Made by a program: the position numbers and the translations under genes
IMG/VR virus record: IMGVR_UViG_3300021090_000086
Location: 1 to 28,472 of that record
Length of the DNA: 28,472 bases
DNA from: a virus
Strand: one strand, 5' to 3'
In this document: in pieces, positions 15,103 to 20,938 of the stretch
Position numbering within the stretch: the stretch's first letter is position 1
Layout: each line of letters begins with the position of its first letter
Notes under the pieces: model-generated
The model's database searches: none
Told to the model about the DNA's origin: nothing
Seen by the model: the letters and a program-made list of their open reading frames with translations, nothing else

Positions 15103-16203
15103 TCATGTGGGTATATCTCCGGTCTTCGGCGCTTCGAGCATATGCATTGCAGCCCCGGCGAGCCGCTTCTGATCAGCCGCCCGGGTGTAGAGTTCCGCTT
15201 GTTTCAGAGTATCCCAACCGAAGATGGCCATGAGTTGATGCGCAGTCGCGCCGTTCTCCGCTGCTAGGGTCGCGCCGGCCTTGCGGAGCCCGTGGGCTGT
15301 GCAGTTCAGAAGCACTGCTTGGTCGCACCATCGCCGCATTCGGACGTTGAAGCCGCCGTCTGTGAAGGCGCAGCCATATTGGTTAACAAGGTAAGTCAGG
15401 TCGCCGCAGGGGGACGCTGCGATAATCCTCTCAAGGATAGGCAGGAGCGGCAACGTCAACCGCTTCGGTTTCCGGTTACGATTTTTGTGTTGTGTAAATG
15501 TGAGCTTTCCCGCGCGAGCGTGCTGGCGACCGAATCGGATCGCGTCGGAAGGTCGTTGCCCGGTGAACAGCATGAGGGCAAGCGCCAGATACGCCTTGGT
15601 CCCTACTGGGTGACGGCGGATGTATTGCGCGACTTCATCCACATCCCAAGTATGATGCCCGGTTGATCCGGTCTTGAAATAGCTCACGTCGCGCGCCGGG
15701 TTGCTTGGCGTATATTTCTTTTTGAGTCCGAATTTGAAAACGTTGCGGATCGCCTTTAATCGATTATTGGCTGCCTCCGGAACAGCAATTTTCCGGTCAC
15801 GCAAGACTTCAACAGCATCAACGTCAAACTTCGAAATCGGAAAGTCTCGATAGAGCTTCGGCGAACCCGGTGCGATTGGTTCGTCATACGTCGCTTCAAG
15901 AATGAGCTTGTAGCGTTTTTGTGTCTTGGCATCCAACCATTTGTACTCGGAGCATTCGGCGAGGTAGCGAACGCAAAGCCAACGCCACGTATCTAGCTGA
16001 ATCGTAGCTCTCGCGACCGGCGCGATCCCGCTCTTGGCCTCTTCATAGAAGGCCATAAACTCCGGCGTCCAAGGCGTGGCGCGAATGCGTACCTTCTTAC
16101 GGCCCTTGGCGCGGTAGTAAATGCGGATGTTGCCGTGGCGATCCGGGTCTTCAACGCAGCCTTCTGGCAATCGACGGGGCATAGCCTCACATTGTAGCAT
16201 CAT
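15103..16203 (-). CDS. int: Tyrosine site-specific recombinase (phage integrase)
   Basis: A 366-residue protein. I chose ATG 16203, which overlaps the excisionase stop (ATGA) with GGAAAG upstream; ATG 16182 would give MPRRLPEG and 359 residues. Catalytic residues visible: Arg in FTGQRPSDA (about 217), Lys in THQHKNR-like FTQHKNR (about 240), His and Arg in AHGLRKAG (304, 307), Trp in FGWDTLKQ (330, often His elsewhere) and Tyr in AELYTR (339). The N-terminal half is a DNA-binding SAM-like region. It would join phage and host attachment sites. A terminator follows at 15066-15094. The last 23 codons have a diverged relic at 18198-18269. Confidence 0.92.
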   Translation of the reverse strand: MMLQCEAMPRRLPEGCVEDPDRHGNIRIYYRAKGRKKVRIRATPWTPEFMAFYEEAKSGIAPVARATIQLDTWRWLCVRYLAECSEYKWLDAKTQKRYKLILEATYDEPIAPGSPKLYRDFPISKFDVDAVEVLRDRKIAVPEAANNRLKAIRNVFKFGLKKKYTPSNPARDVSYFKTGSTGHHTWDVDEVAQYIRRHPVGTKAYLALALMLFTGQRPSDAIRFGRQHARAGKLTFTQHKNRNRKPKRLTLPLLPILERIIAASPCGDLTYLVNQYGCAFTDGGFNVRMRRWCDQAVLLNCTAHGLRKAGATLAAENGATAHQLMAIFGWDTLKQAELYTRAADQKRLAGAAMHMLEAPKTGDIPT

Positions 16204-16439
16204 ACAGACGCTTTCCAATCGGCCGTGGTGTCCGCCTCTTCGATTGGTAAATCATCAAAAGTTAGGTCTAGGCTGTGAACATCCCACACCTTACGGCCGT
16301 CAATGAGCCTGGGCGGCCCCACGCGGCCATCCTTGCGCATCTCGTCAAACTTGGAGGGGGAGATGCCGATGTAGACGGCCGACTCTTCGCGCGAGAGCCC
16401 GCGCCGGGGGATCGTCCGGGAGGCGGGGCGAGGGCTCAC
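16200..16439 (-). CDS. Excisionase-like helix-turn-helix protein
   Basis: A 79-residue protein. I chose GTG 16439 because AGGAG lies eight bases upstream; TTG starts at 16457 and 16499 would lengthen it. It has RRGLSREESAVYIGISPSKF then RLIDGRKVWDVHSLDL, the MerR/AlpA-like winged-helix pattern of many recombination directionality factors. Its stop overlaps the integrase start, so the two are co-translated. By position and fold it probably directs the integrase towards excision. Confidence 0.75.
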   Translation of the reverse strand: MSPRPASRTIPRRGLSREESAVYIGISPSKFDEMRKDGRVGPPRLIDGRKVWDVHSLDLTFDDLPIEEADTTADWKASV

Positions 16440-16445
16440 GGGAAC

Positions 16446-16466
16446 GGCTCCTATCAATACAGAGCC
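16446..16466 (-). promoter_or_regulatory. Inverted repeat over the excisionase ribosome binding site
   Basis: GGCTC (16446-16450) and GAGCC (16462-16466) form a 5-bp stem with an 11-base loop; the AGGAG of the excisionase overlaps one arm (16448-16452). The same element recurs at 18273-18295, where the excisionase itself is gone. It could hide the ribosome binding site. Confidence 0.4.
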
Positions 16467-16504
16467 AACCCTACGCGCGGCGGGGATAGCCTCAACCAAC
16501 GATG

Positions 16505-16585
16505 CTAAGTCGTCGTCGTCGTCGTCGTCGTCGCAACAATCTCCGCCCTAGTCAGCTTGTCACCAATCTTTGGAATTGTTTTCAC
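16505..16585 (-). CDS. Short ORF ending in poly-threonine, uncertain
   Basis: A 26-codon ORF (GTG 16585, TAG 16505-16507) that overlaps the end of the degraded gene to its right. It begins VKTIPKIGDKLTRAEIVA and ends in eight Thr codons made by a GAC/ACG trinucleotide run (16509-16533). It may be the start of a longer gene whose rest was lost, or not be translated at all. Confidence 0.3.
   Translation of the reverse strand: MKTIPKIGDKLTRAEIVATTTTTTTT
16509..16533. repeat. GTC trinucleotide microsatellite, about eight copies
   Basis: The plus strand reads GTC repeated from 16509 to 16533 without interruption, lying between the excisionase and the degraded small gene. In one minus frame it gives poly-Thr. 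Such a perfect run is unusual for this window. Confidence 0.9.
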
Positions 16586-16723
16586 GATTGAGCCTCTTCA
16601 ATCGAACTGATCACATCATCCAATGATGAAACAGCGTTGTTGAGAGCTCATTTCAAGCTCCGACTTAACTTCTTCCAGCTTGTCGCGGAGCTTGTCGAGT
16701 TCTTTTCGGCGAGCTTTGTTCAT
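16582..16723 (-). pseudogene. Broken copy of the coiled-coil protein gene at 18774-19004
   Basis: From ATG 16723 the first 25 codons match the intact gene (MNKARRKELDKLRDKLEEVK then SELEM). The middle 30 or so codons, NAERDSYDNM to ADAL in the intact copy, are missing, and the join is out of frame, giving a stop at 16616 after 35 residues. In the other frame the lost ending is still readable: NNAVSSLDDVISSIEEAQS and a TGA at 16582-16584. This is a deletion derivative. A 35-residue peptide may still be made. Confidence 0.75.
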
Positions 16724-16896
16724 TGTTCGCACCGCCACGCTTCCACATGCCATTCACCACGGCAGACTTGAAGAAGCCCACACCAACCGGGCTTGCTCCA
16801 TCCCCGGATAGGCTGCATTTGCAATCCAAGCTTACGTAAGAAGGCCCGCGCTTCATCCATGTCCTTCGAAGCAAAATGCAATTCAGCGGTGCTCAT
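16720..16896 (-). CDS. Small protein, paralogue of 19001-19186
   Basis: A 58-residue protein starting at ATG 16896. Its start overlaps the stop of the gene to its right, and its stop overlaps the next ATG at 16723 (ATGA both times). The core is FLRKLGLQMQPIRGWSKPGW followed by GLLQVCRGEWHVEAWRCEQ. The paralogue at 19001-19186 shares GWSKPGW-GLLQVCRGEWH. Function unknown; conserved Trp/Cys residues suggest a small folded domain. Confidence 0.65.
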   Translation of the reverse strand: MSTAELHFASKDMDEARAFLRKLGLQMQPIRGWSKPGWCGLLQVCRGEWHVEAWRCEQ

Positions 16897-17042
16897 GTTG
16901 GAGCCTTCCAGTCCGCTAGACGTTTCTTTAGATAAGTCACGTCCGCCCGGGCCCTTTGGAATGAGCTTTCTGTCTCGTGATATTCACCCCGGAACAAGCT
17001 CGCGTAAGATCGGCCGCCCGTCCAAAATTCTTTCGCTATCAC
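16893..17042 (-). CDS. Small ORF, possible severed end of the gene to its right
   Basis: From GTG 17042 this gives 49 residues (IAKEFWTGGRSYASLFRGEY, then RARADVTYLKKRLADWKAPT). The same frame is open upstream to the TAG at 17079-17081 that ends the Zn-finger-like gene, and the codons between (VYPRPENWDYTP) look coding. It could be an independent gene with a weak GGGA site, or the 3' part of one gene cut by the amber codon. Its TGA overlaps the ATG at 16896. Confidence 0.5.
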   Translation of the reverse strand: MIAKEFWTGGRSYASLFRGEYHETESSFQRARADVTYLKKRLADWKAPT

Positions 17043-17078
17043 CGGCGTATAATCCCAATTCTCAGGTCGCGGATAAAC

Positions 17079-17369
17079 CTATTCGGGTCCTAGTGCGGTG
17101 CTCCAAGCATCGCGAGGTGTGTACTTCATTTCGGCGGGCGGCTCATTGATCAGCCGATTTAAATGCGCAACCTTGCCATCACGATAGAGAGTCGCGGCCT
17201 TGATCGCATCCGGGAGCGCGTCGCATGCAATTTCATATGGACGATAGCGAGCGCCGAAGCATGAAGACGTTTGCCAGCCATCGCCCGGGCGCTTGTAGCC
17301 GTGGTGAGCGATGACGCCCGTGTTGGCTAAGATTGCGCGCCCGCAGATTTGGCAATGCGTGTTGGTCAT
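17079..17369 (-). CDS. Small zinc-binding-like phage protein
   Basis: A 96-residue protein starting at ATG 17369 with TGAGG upstream. The N-terminus has CQICGRAI, then IAHHGYKRPGDGWQTSSC, a Cys/His set (CxxC, HH, C) suited to one zinc ion; I know similar phage hypothetical proteins with this stretch. The C-terminus reads YTPRDAWSTALGPE and ends in TAG. The frame continues open past the TAG. Function unknown. Confidence 0.7.
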   Translation of the reverse strand: MTNTHCQICGRAILANTGVIAHHGYKRPGDGWQTSSCFGARYRPYEIACDALPDAIKAATLYRDGKVAHLNRLINEPPAEMKYTPRDAWSTALGPE

Positions 17370-17373
17370 TGCC

Positions 17374-17598
17374 TCAGTCCTCAAGATCAATAGTGGATGA
17401 CTGTTCAATGTCAGCGGCCAGCTTACGAGCATCCGCTGCTTGTTTCTCGAAACAGGCGATGAATCTTGCGCGGGCTTCTAGAGGCAAGATTTCACCGCGT
17501 TCTGCTGCTTTCGCTGGCGAAAAAAATGCTGCATCTTGCTCATATTGATCCGCCGCAACTATTAAGGCGTTGGCTAGTGTGTGGCGCTTGGCAATCAT
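17374..17598 (-). CDS. Small helical hypothetical protein
   Basis: A 74-residue protein. ATG 17598 has GAGGG nine bases upstream; another ATG at 17613 is possible. It is Ala/Glu-rich and helical: HTLANALIVAADQYEQDAAF and RFIACFEKQAADARKLAADI. It precedes the zinc-binding-like gene by four bases. I do not recognise a family. Confidence 0.55.
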   Translation of the reverse strand: MIAKRHTLANALIVAADQYEQDAAFFSPAKAAERGEILPLEARARFIACFEKQAADARKLAADIEQSSTIDLED

Positions 17599-17648
17599 CG
17601 GAATGGCCCTCATTCATTAGATGGCTGGTATGACGCGGTGTTATTGGA

Positions 17649-17840
17649 CTAGCTCCCGAACATTCCGCCGGTCCGCTGGCGCGCGGTCTCGCCTGATCCC
17701 TGCCGTTCACCAGCTTGAAGCTTGGCGCGCATCTGCGCCACTAAATTGGACGCGGGCTTCTTCTCCGGTTCGCCGCGCATCGGACGGGATGTGAAGTGCG
17801 CGTCCTTGGTGATTGAGTAGAACTGTCTCCAAATGCTCAT
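17649..17840 (-). CDS. Small conserved protein, paralogue of 19479-19661
   Basis: A 63-residue protein starting at ATG 17840 with AGGAG eight bases upstream. It shares RQFY(S/T)I and then FTSRPMRGEPEKKP and LVAQMRAKL with the 60-residue protein at 19479-19661; the C-termini differ. It lies directly behind a promoter copy at 17902-17929. In the other duplicate a DUF932 gene sits between promoter and paralogue. Function unknown. Confidence 0.65.
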   Translation of the reverse strand: MSIWRQFYSITKDAHFTSRPMRGEPEKKPASNLVAQMRAKLQAGERQGSGETARQRTGGMFGS

Positions 17841-17847
17841 GACGACA

Positions 17848-17869
17848 ACTCCTGTTTCCAGAAAGGAGT
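17848..17869 (-). promoter_or_regulatory. Hairpin over the ribosome binding site of the 63-residue protein
   Basis: ACTCCT (17848-17853) and AGGAGT (17864-17869) are complementary with a 10-base loop; one arm carries the AGGAG ribosome binding site. One arm comes from the DUF932-type leader and the other from this gene's own leader, so it arose at the deletion junction. Confidence 0.35.
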
Positions 17870-17901
17870 ATCGCAAAATTGTAAACAGAAGTCCATTTCC
17901 A

Positions 17902-17929
17902 GTTATAGGGGTGCCTAACGCCGGGTTAA
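17902..17929 (-). promoter_or_regulatory. Leftward promoter, copy 1
   Basis: On the minus strand TTAACC (17924-17929) and TATAAC (17902-17907) are separated by 16 bases, a sigma-70-like arrangement. The surrounding 110 or so bases match 20866-20974 closely. It would drive the 63-residue protein gene and those to its left, including excisionase and integrase. Confidence 0.55.
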
Positions 17930-17964
17930 TGCCCTACTTTTTCAGGGTTTACGGCGTATGTCCG
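17926..17964 (-). pseudogene. Last 12 codons of a copy of the 94-residue protein gene
   Basis: The minus strand reads RTYAVNPEKVGH and a TAA, matching the end of the gene at 20935-21219 (RTYAVNPEKIGH). Nothing of the rest of that gene is here. It is a relic carried along with the duplicated promoter and marks the right end of duplication copy 1. Confidence 0.75.
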
Positions 17965-18017
17965 GGCCCGGCTTCCATCTGATAAATTCCGATTTGATTT
18001 TGTTAGGATATTTTCGG

Positions 18018-18046
18018 AAAAGTCCCACTAGTCCCTTCGGTGGGAC
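18018..18046 (-). terminator. Rho-independent-like terminator, second copy
   Basis: On the minus strand GTCCCAC and GTGGGAC form a perfect 7-bp stem (18022-18028 with 18040-18046), followed by TTTTC. It matches the integrase terminator at 15066-15094 and would end the leftward transcript of duplication copy 2. Confidence 0.65.
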
Positions 18047-18201
18047 CCGGCCTTGACCCGTTTTCGTTCACGTCGGCTAGGTGGTTGATCCTGCGAACCT
18101 CCTGGACGACGTTTTCCAGGTAGGGATAGCGCTTGTAGGGCGTCAAACCAAGCGAGGAAGGCGCGCTGCGCCTTCTGGCAGGCATCGGGGAGGTTAGTCA
18201 T
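18028..18201 (-). CDS. Small ORF behind the integrase relic
   Basis: A 57-residue ORF from ATG 18201. Its start overlaps the stop of the integrase relic as ATGA, the coupling seen between real genes here, and GGAG lies about ten bases upstream. It begins MTNLPDACQKAQRAFLAWFD and ends in a basic tail (SRRERKRVKAGSHRRD); the stop falls in the terminator stem. A 60-residue ORF in another frame (18003-18185) is the alternative. No homologue is recognised. Confidence 0.4.
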   Translation of the reverse strand: MTNLPDACQKAQRAFLAWFDALQALSLPGKRRPGGSQDQPPSRRERKRVKAGSHRRD

Positions 18202-18272
18202 GGAATGGCTTCTCCAGTCTTTGGCGGCTCAAGAAGCATATGCATTGCTTCCCCGGCGAGCCTCTTTTGATA
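18198..18272 (-). pseudogene. Integrase 3' relic
   Basis: The minus strand reads QKRLAGEAMHMLLEPPKTGE and AIP then TGA, clearly the end of an integrase like that at 15103-16203 (QKRLAGAAMHMLEAPKTGD). Directly to its right comes the excisionase leader, so about 1.3 kb holding the rest of integrase and excisionase is missing. Confidence 0.75.
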
Positions 18273-18330
18273 CGGCTCCTGTCAAATACAGAGCCAACCC
18301 TACGCCCGGCGGCGACCGTCTCAACCAACG
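18273..18330. repeat. Second copy of the excisionase leader sequence
   Basis: This segment, beginning CGGCTCCTGTCAAATACAG, matches 16446-16505 with a few changes, including the GGCTC/GAGCC stem. No excisionase follows. The rest up to 18435 holds no gene I can support. Confidence 0.7.
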
Positions 18331-18435
18331 AAGCGAACAGTTGAATCTAGGGCAGAGCCATGACGCGGGCAACGGCATATGCGCCGCGGTTGTGTAATCT
18401 TTCATGATCAACAAAGCTTTGTGCATCTGAGCGTT

Positions 18436-18777
18436 TTAGATTTTTGATTGTCCAATCAGGAAGCTGGCCGGGTCTATGATGACTTTTTTAGACGCATCAA
18501 AAACAACCCAATGCCAGTTCTTACGCCTCATGTTGGCTTTGAGTAGAGCATTGTGTTTTAGTGTTTCAACGTTGTCCGGACCAAGAGGTTTAAACCGATC
18601 AGATAAAATCTTTACGCCAAGGCGTCGAAGAGCGCGAATACAGGCTTTCGCGTTTATTGGCTTACCATACTCACTAGAGCGGAACGCAGCCTTGGCATCC
18701 TCATAGGAAACCCTAGCCAACATCGCGACACATGCGATTCCACAATCGGTACGGTTTCGTTGGGCAATTCTGATCAC
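18436..18777 (-). CDS. C39-like cysteine peptidase family protein
   Basis: A 113-residue protein starting at GTG 18777, overlapping the previous stop as GTGA. It opens with QRNRTDCGIACVAMLARVSY, the Cys-helix of the papain-like C39 fold (probable nucleophile in DCGIAC). NWHWVVFDASKKVIIDPAS near residues 87-105 supplies the His and Asp. It consists of the bare domain, with no signal peptide or ABC transporter. Such short proteins in phages are usually of unknown substrate; a protease or an inactive relative are both possible. It is present only in duplication copy 2. Confidence 0.75.
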   Translation of the reverse strand: MIRIAQRNRTDCGIACVAMLARVSYEDAKAAFRSSEYGKPINAKACIRALRRLGVKILSDRFKPLGPDNVETLKHNALLKANMRRKNWHWVVFDASKKVIIDPASFLIGQSKI

Positions 18778-19004
18778 GACACAGCCTCATCAACTGAACT
18801 GATCGCATCATCCAACGATGAAACCGCATTGTCGAGAGCGTCGGCCGCGGCTTCGGACTGTGTTCCGCGCTCGCCTTGCTGCAAGCTCTCTGGCATGTTG
18901 TCATAGGAATCGCGTTCAGCGTTGGCAAGCATTTCAAGCTCTGACTTAACTTCTTCCAGCTTGTCGCGGAGCTTGTCGAGTTCTTTTCGTCGGGCCTTGT
19001 TCAT
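18774..19004 (-). CDS. Small coiled-coil protein, intact copy
   Basis: A 76-residue protein starting at ATG 19004, which overlaps the stop of the gene to its right. It is highly charged: NKARRKELDKLRDKLEEVKS, then an acidic ending (AADALDNAVSSLDDAISSVD). A broken copy lies at 16582-16723. Probably forms a helical hairpin or dimer; function unknown. Confidence 0.6.
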   Translation of the reverse strand: MNKARRKELDKLRDKLEEVKSELEMLANAERDSYDNMPESLQQGERGTQSEAAADALDNAVSSLDDAISSVDEAVS

Positions 19005-19186
19005 CGCTCGCACTCCCAAGCCGCAGCATGCCACTCGCCACGGCAGACTTGAAGTAGTCCAAGCCAACCGGGCTTGCTCCAACCGCTCACGGGATGCCGC
19101 TGCAATCCGAGTCCGCGCAAGAAGTCGCGCGCTTCATTCTCGCTAGTCGAAGAGAAATGCAACGCGCCGTCATGGTCAACGGTCAT
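19001..19186 (-). CDS. Small protein, paralogue of 16720-16896
   Basis: A 61-residue protein starting at ATG 19186, overlapping the stop of the gene to its right (ATGA). It has FLRGLGLQRHPVSGWSKPGW then GLLQVCRGEWHAAAWECER, closely like the 58-residue paralogue, with an N-terminus of its own (TVDHDGALHFSSTSENEA). Function unknown. Confidence 0.65.
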   Translation of the reverse strand: MTVDHDGALHFSSTSENEARDFLRGLGLQRHPVSGWSKPGWLGLLQVCRGEWHAAAWECER

Positions 19187-19350
19187 GACACATTCCAAAA
19201 CTTTATCAGTCGAATCCGCTCACGCCATTGTCGTATTGTGCGTATTGTCTTGATAGCATTTCGAATTTGGTTGCGCACCCATTTGCCATGCACCGTATGA
19301 TGACGATCTCCCAATAAAGATTTCAGCCCGGCATTAAGCGTTGGACTCAT
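19183..19350 (-). CDS. Small basic hypothetical protein
   Basis: A 55-residue ORF from ATG 19350, ending in a TGA that overlaps the ATG at 19186. It is very basic (GKWVRNQIRNAIKTIRTIRQ, then WRERIRLIKFW) and could bind nucleic acid. A longer version from TTG 19437 would overlap the neighbouring small ORF more. Supported by the ATGA coupling only. Confidence 0.4.
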   Translation of the reverse strand: MSPTLNAGLKSLLGDRHHTVHGKWVRNQIRNAIKTIRTIRQWRERIRLIKFWNVS

Positions 19351-19486
19351 GGCCTGCAAGATGCCGTAAGCAATCTGCCCGGTCATAACCAAGGCTCTTC
19401 GCTTGCGCAAAGCACGCTTCAAAATTGTTGCCAGCAAACCCAGCGAGCAATTTTTCAGCGGCAGACGGACCAGATTTCTTAAGCAT
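19334..19486 (-). CDS. Small hypothetical protein
   Basis: A 50-residue ORF from ATG 19486, overlapping the end of the gene at 19479-19661 by eight bases. It reads like a compact helical protein (KKSGPSAAEKLLAGFAGNNF, SLGYDRADCLRHLAGHE). Unknown function; it overlaps the next ORF by 17 bases. Confidence 0.4.
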   Translation of the reverse strand: MLKKSGPSAAEKLLAGFAGNNFEACFAQAKSLGYDRADCLRHLAGHESNA

Positions 19487-19661
19487 TGGTCCGCCTAAAC
19501 GCGCCGCGTTGCTGCACGGGTTCGTGCTGTTCGCCGGTCAACTTAGCGCGCATCTGCGCCACTAGATCGGACGTGGGCTTCTTCTCCGGTTCGCCGCGCA
19601 TGGGACGCGACGTGAAGCGTGCCGTTTCGTTGATCGTGTAGAACTGTCTAGGGATGGCCAT
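19479..19661 (-). CDS. Small conserved protein, paralogue of 17649-17840
   Basis: A 60-residue protein starting at ATG 19661 with AGGAGAGG upstream. It shares RQFY, FTSRPMRGEPEKKP and LVAQMRAKL with the 63-residue paralogue. It follows DUF932 after a hairpin (19690-19715). Function unknown. Confidence 0.65.
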   Translation of the reverse strand: MAIPRQFYTINETARFTSRPMRGEPEKKPTSDLVAQMRAKLTGEQHEPVQQRGAFRRTNA

Positions 19662-19689
19662 AGGGGCCTCTCCTGCTTCTGGATGGGGA

Positions 19690-19715
19690 GGCCCCCGGCC
19701 GTGCGGCCAGGGGCC
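19690..19715 (-). terminator. GC-rich hairpin after the DUF932 gene
   Basis: GGCCCC (19690-19695) pairs with GGGGCC (19710-19715), and inner GGCC (19697-19700) with GGCC (19705-19708), around GTGC. It lies between the DUF932 stop and the next ATG. There is no T run, so it may protect or attenuate the transcript more than terminate it. Confidence 0.45.
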
Positions 19716-19725
19716 ATTTGCTTCG

Positions 19726-20826
19726 CTAGGCCGCTAGGGCCATCTCGCGCCATTCACTCGCCGGGAGTTCGATCACGTTCGCGCCGAGCCGTTCGAATTC
19801 TGTGGCCCGGTCGTAATCGTCCAGGTCTTGCGCGGCGCGCGTGACGGCGTTGTAGAGGCCGAAGCGGGATAGGTCGCCGCCTTCGATCAGATGTCGGAGG
19901 ATGCTAGTCCCTTCGCCTTCGGTCATGCCGAAGCGCTTGGTGGTGAGGTTCACGACCTTGACCGGATCGCCTTCGATCTTGTGCGAAGCGGTCTCCGCGA
20001 TCTTGTCGCAAAGCGAGTCGAAGGAAGCGCGCTGGAACGCACCCTTCACGATATCGGTGACTTGAGCCCAAAGGGCGTCATTGGTCTTCCGGCGCGTCGC
20101 GTCGGACAATAGCGCGTAGATGTCTTCGCCACCGATTTCGTGCTTGCCTCCAACGTGGTACTTGCGAGTTGAGCGCTCACCGAACGTCGCGAGGTTGGAA
20201 CAGAAACCGTCGTATACGCCACCAAGAACTGAAAGCGCGCCCATCCCGACTTCACTGTTAGAGATGGTGACGGCGGGAGAAAGACAACGGACGATGTTAT
20301 GTCCGCCGTCGCCAAACTTGCCGCCGATGGCCTTCAACTCGCGTTCAATCTTGCGATCCACCGCCTTGATGTAAAGGCGACGGTCCGTAATTTCGGACGA
20401 CATAACCGCAAGGTCCATATCCATGAGCGCCGGAAGCACGGCTTCCGCAAGCTCTTCGTTCTCCAACGGCCGATAACGATCTGAGAGGAACGCGCGAGCC
20501 GTCCCGTCCAGCGTGCGAACCATGCGCGCAACGGGCTCCTTGCCGAACCATGCGTTGACGTTGGTACAGAGCAACGCCGGATCACTGGTCAACATGCGGT
20601 CGTAATACTTCTTCGGGATATCGACGTGTTCCGCAATCTGTTGATTGGCGATGCTGTTGACTCCGACTTCGAAGGCGTCGGCGATTTGAAGGTGAACCCG
20701 CGCGGTGGAGAGCAACGGGGCTTTGATCATGGTGACGTGATCGGTTTTCACAACCACGTCTTTCTTGGCCGCGGCCCGGCGCTCGATTTCGCGGGCTAGG
20801 TCTTGAAGGCTCTTTCCGGATTTCAT
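19726..20826 (-). CDS. DUF932 family phage/plasmid-like protein
   Basis: A 366-residue protein starting at ATG 20826 with GGGAGA upstream. It has the DUF932 pattern: IAEHVDIPKKYYDRMLTSDP near residues 64-83, LDGTARAFLSDRYRPLENEE (about 105-124), SNSEVGMGALSVLGGVYDGF in the middle and a helical C-terminus. Related proteins are common in phages and plasmids; their role is unsettled, with replication or anti-defence use suggested. It has its own promoter at 20911-20938 and is missing from duplication copy 1. Confidence 0.8.
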   Translation of the reverse strand: MKSGKSLQDLAREIERRAAAKKDVVVKTDHVTMIKAPLLSTARVHLQIADAFEVGVNSIANQQIAEHVDIPKKYYDRMLTSDPALLCTNVNAWFGKEPVARMVRTLDGTARAFLSDRYRPLENEELAEAVLPALMDMDLAVMSSEITDRRLYIKAVDRKIERELKAIGGKFGDGGHNIVRCLSPAVTISNSEVGMGALSVLGGVYDGFCSNLATFGERSTRKYHVGGKHEIGGEDIYALLSDATRRKTNDALWAQVTDIVKGAFQRASFDSLCDKIAETASHKIEGDPVKVVNLTTKRFGMTEGEGTSILRHLIEGGDLSRFGLYNAVTRAAQDLDDYDRATEFERLGANVIELPASEWREMALAA

Positions 20827-20910
20827 TGACTGTCTCCCTTACGGCGTGATTGCCGGGTCGTTACTTCCGAAAAGGAGTATCTCAAAACCTAAAACAGGAG
20901 TCCATTTCCA

Positions 20911-20938
20911 ATTATAGGGGTGCCTAACGCTAGGTTAA
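20911..20938 (-). promoter_or_regulatory. Leftward promoter, copy 2
   Basis: On the minus strand TTAACC (20933-20938) and TATAAT (20911-20916) are 16 bases apart. The -35 overlaps the stop codon of the 94-residue protein gene. CCTA-ACGC-TAGG, partly between the boxes, is a possible operator; its right half is changed in the other copy. It should drive DUF932 and the genes to its left. Confidence 0.6.

Larger units (their letters stand above)
15010..17961. repeat. Copy 1 of a diverged tandem duplication
   Basis: Six segments in this block recur in the same order in 17962-20974: terminator (15010-15094), integrase 3' end (15103-15175), excisionase leader (16446-16505), two small genes (about 16582-16896), the 63-residue protein gene (17649-17840) and a promoter (about 17850-17961). 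This copy keeps integrase and excisionase and lacks the DUF932 and C39-like genes. The unit is 2952 bases, and CCGG is shared by both ends and by the junction at 17962-17965. Confidence 0.75.

Noticed and set aside
18003-18185. 60-residue minus ORF (MPARRRSAPSS...)
   Set aside because: It overlaps another frame (18028-18201) that has better support: ATGA coupling with the integrase relic and a ribosome binding site.
18229-18426. 65-residue minus ORF through the integrase relic
   Set aside because: It crosses the integrase/excisionase deletion junction and reads the integrase relic in the wrong frame; no support beyond openness.
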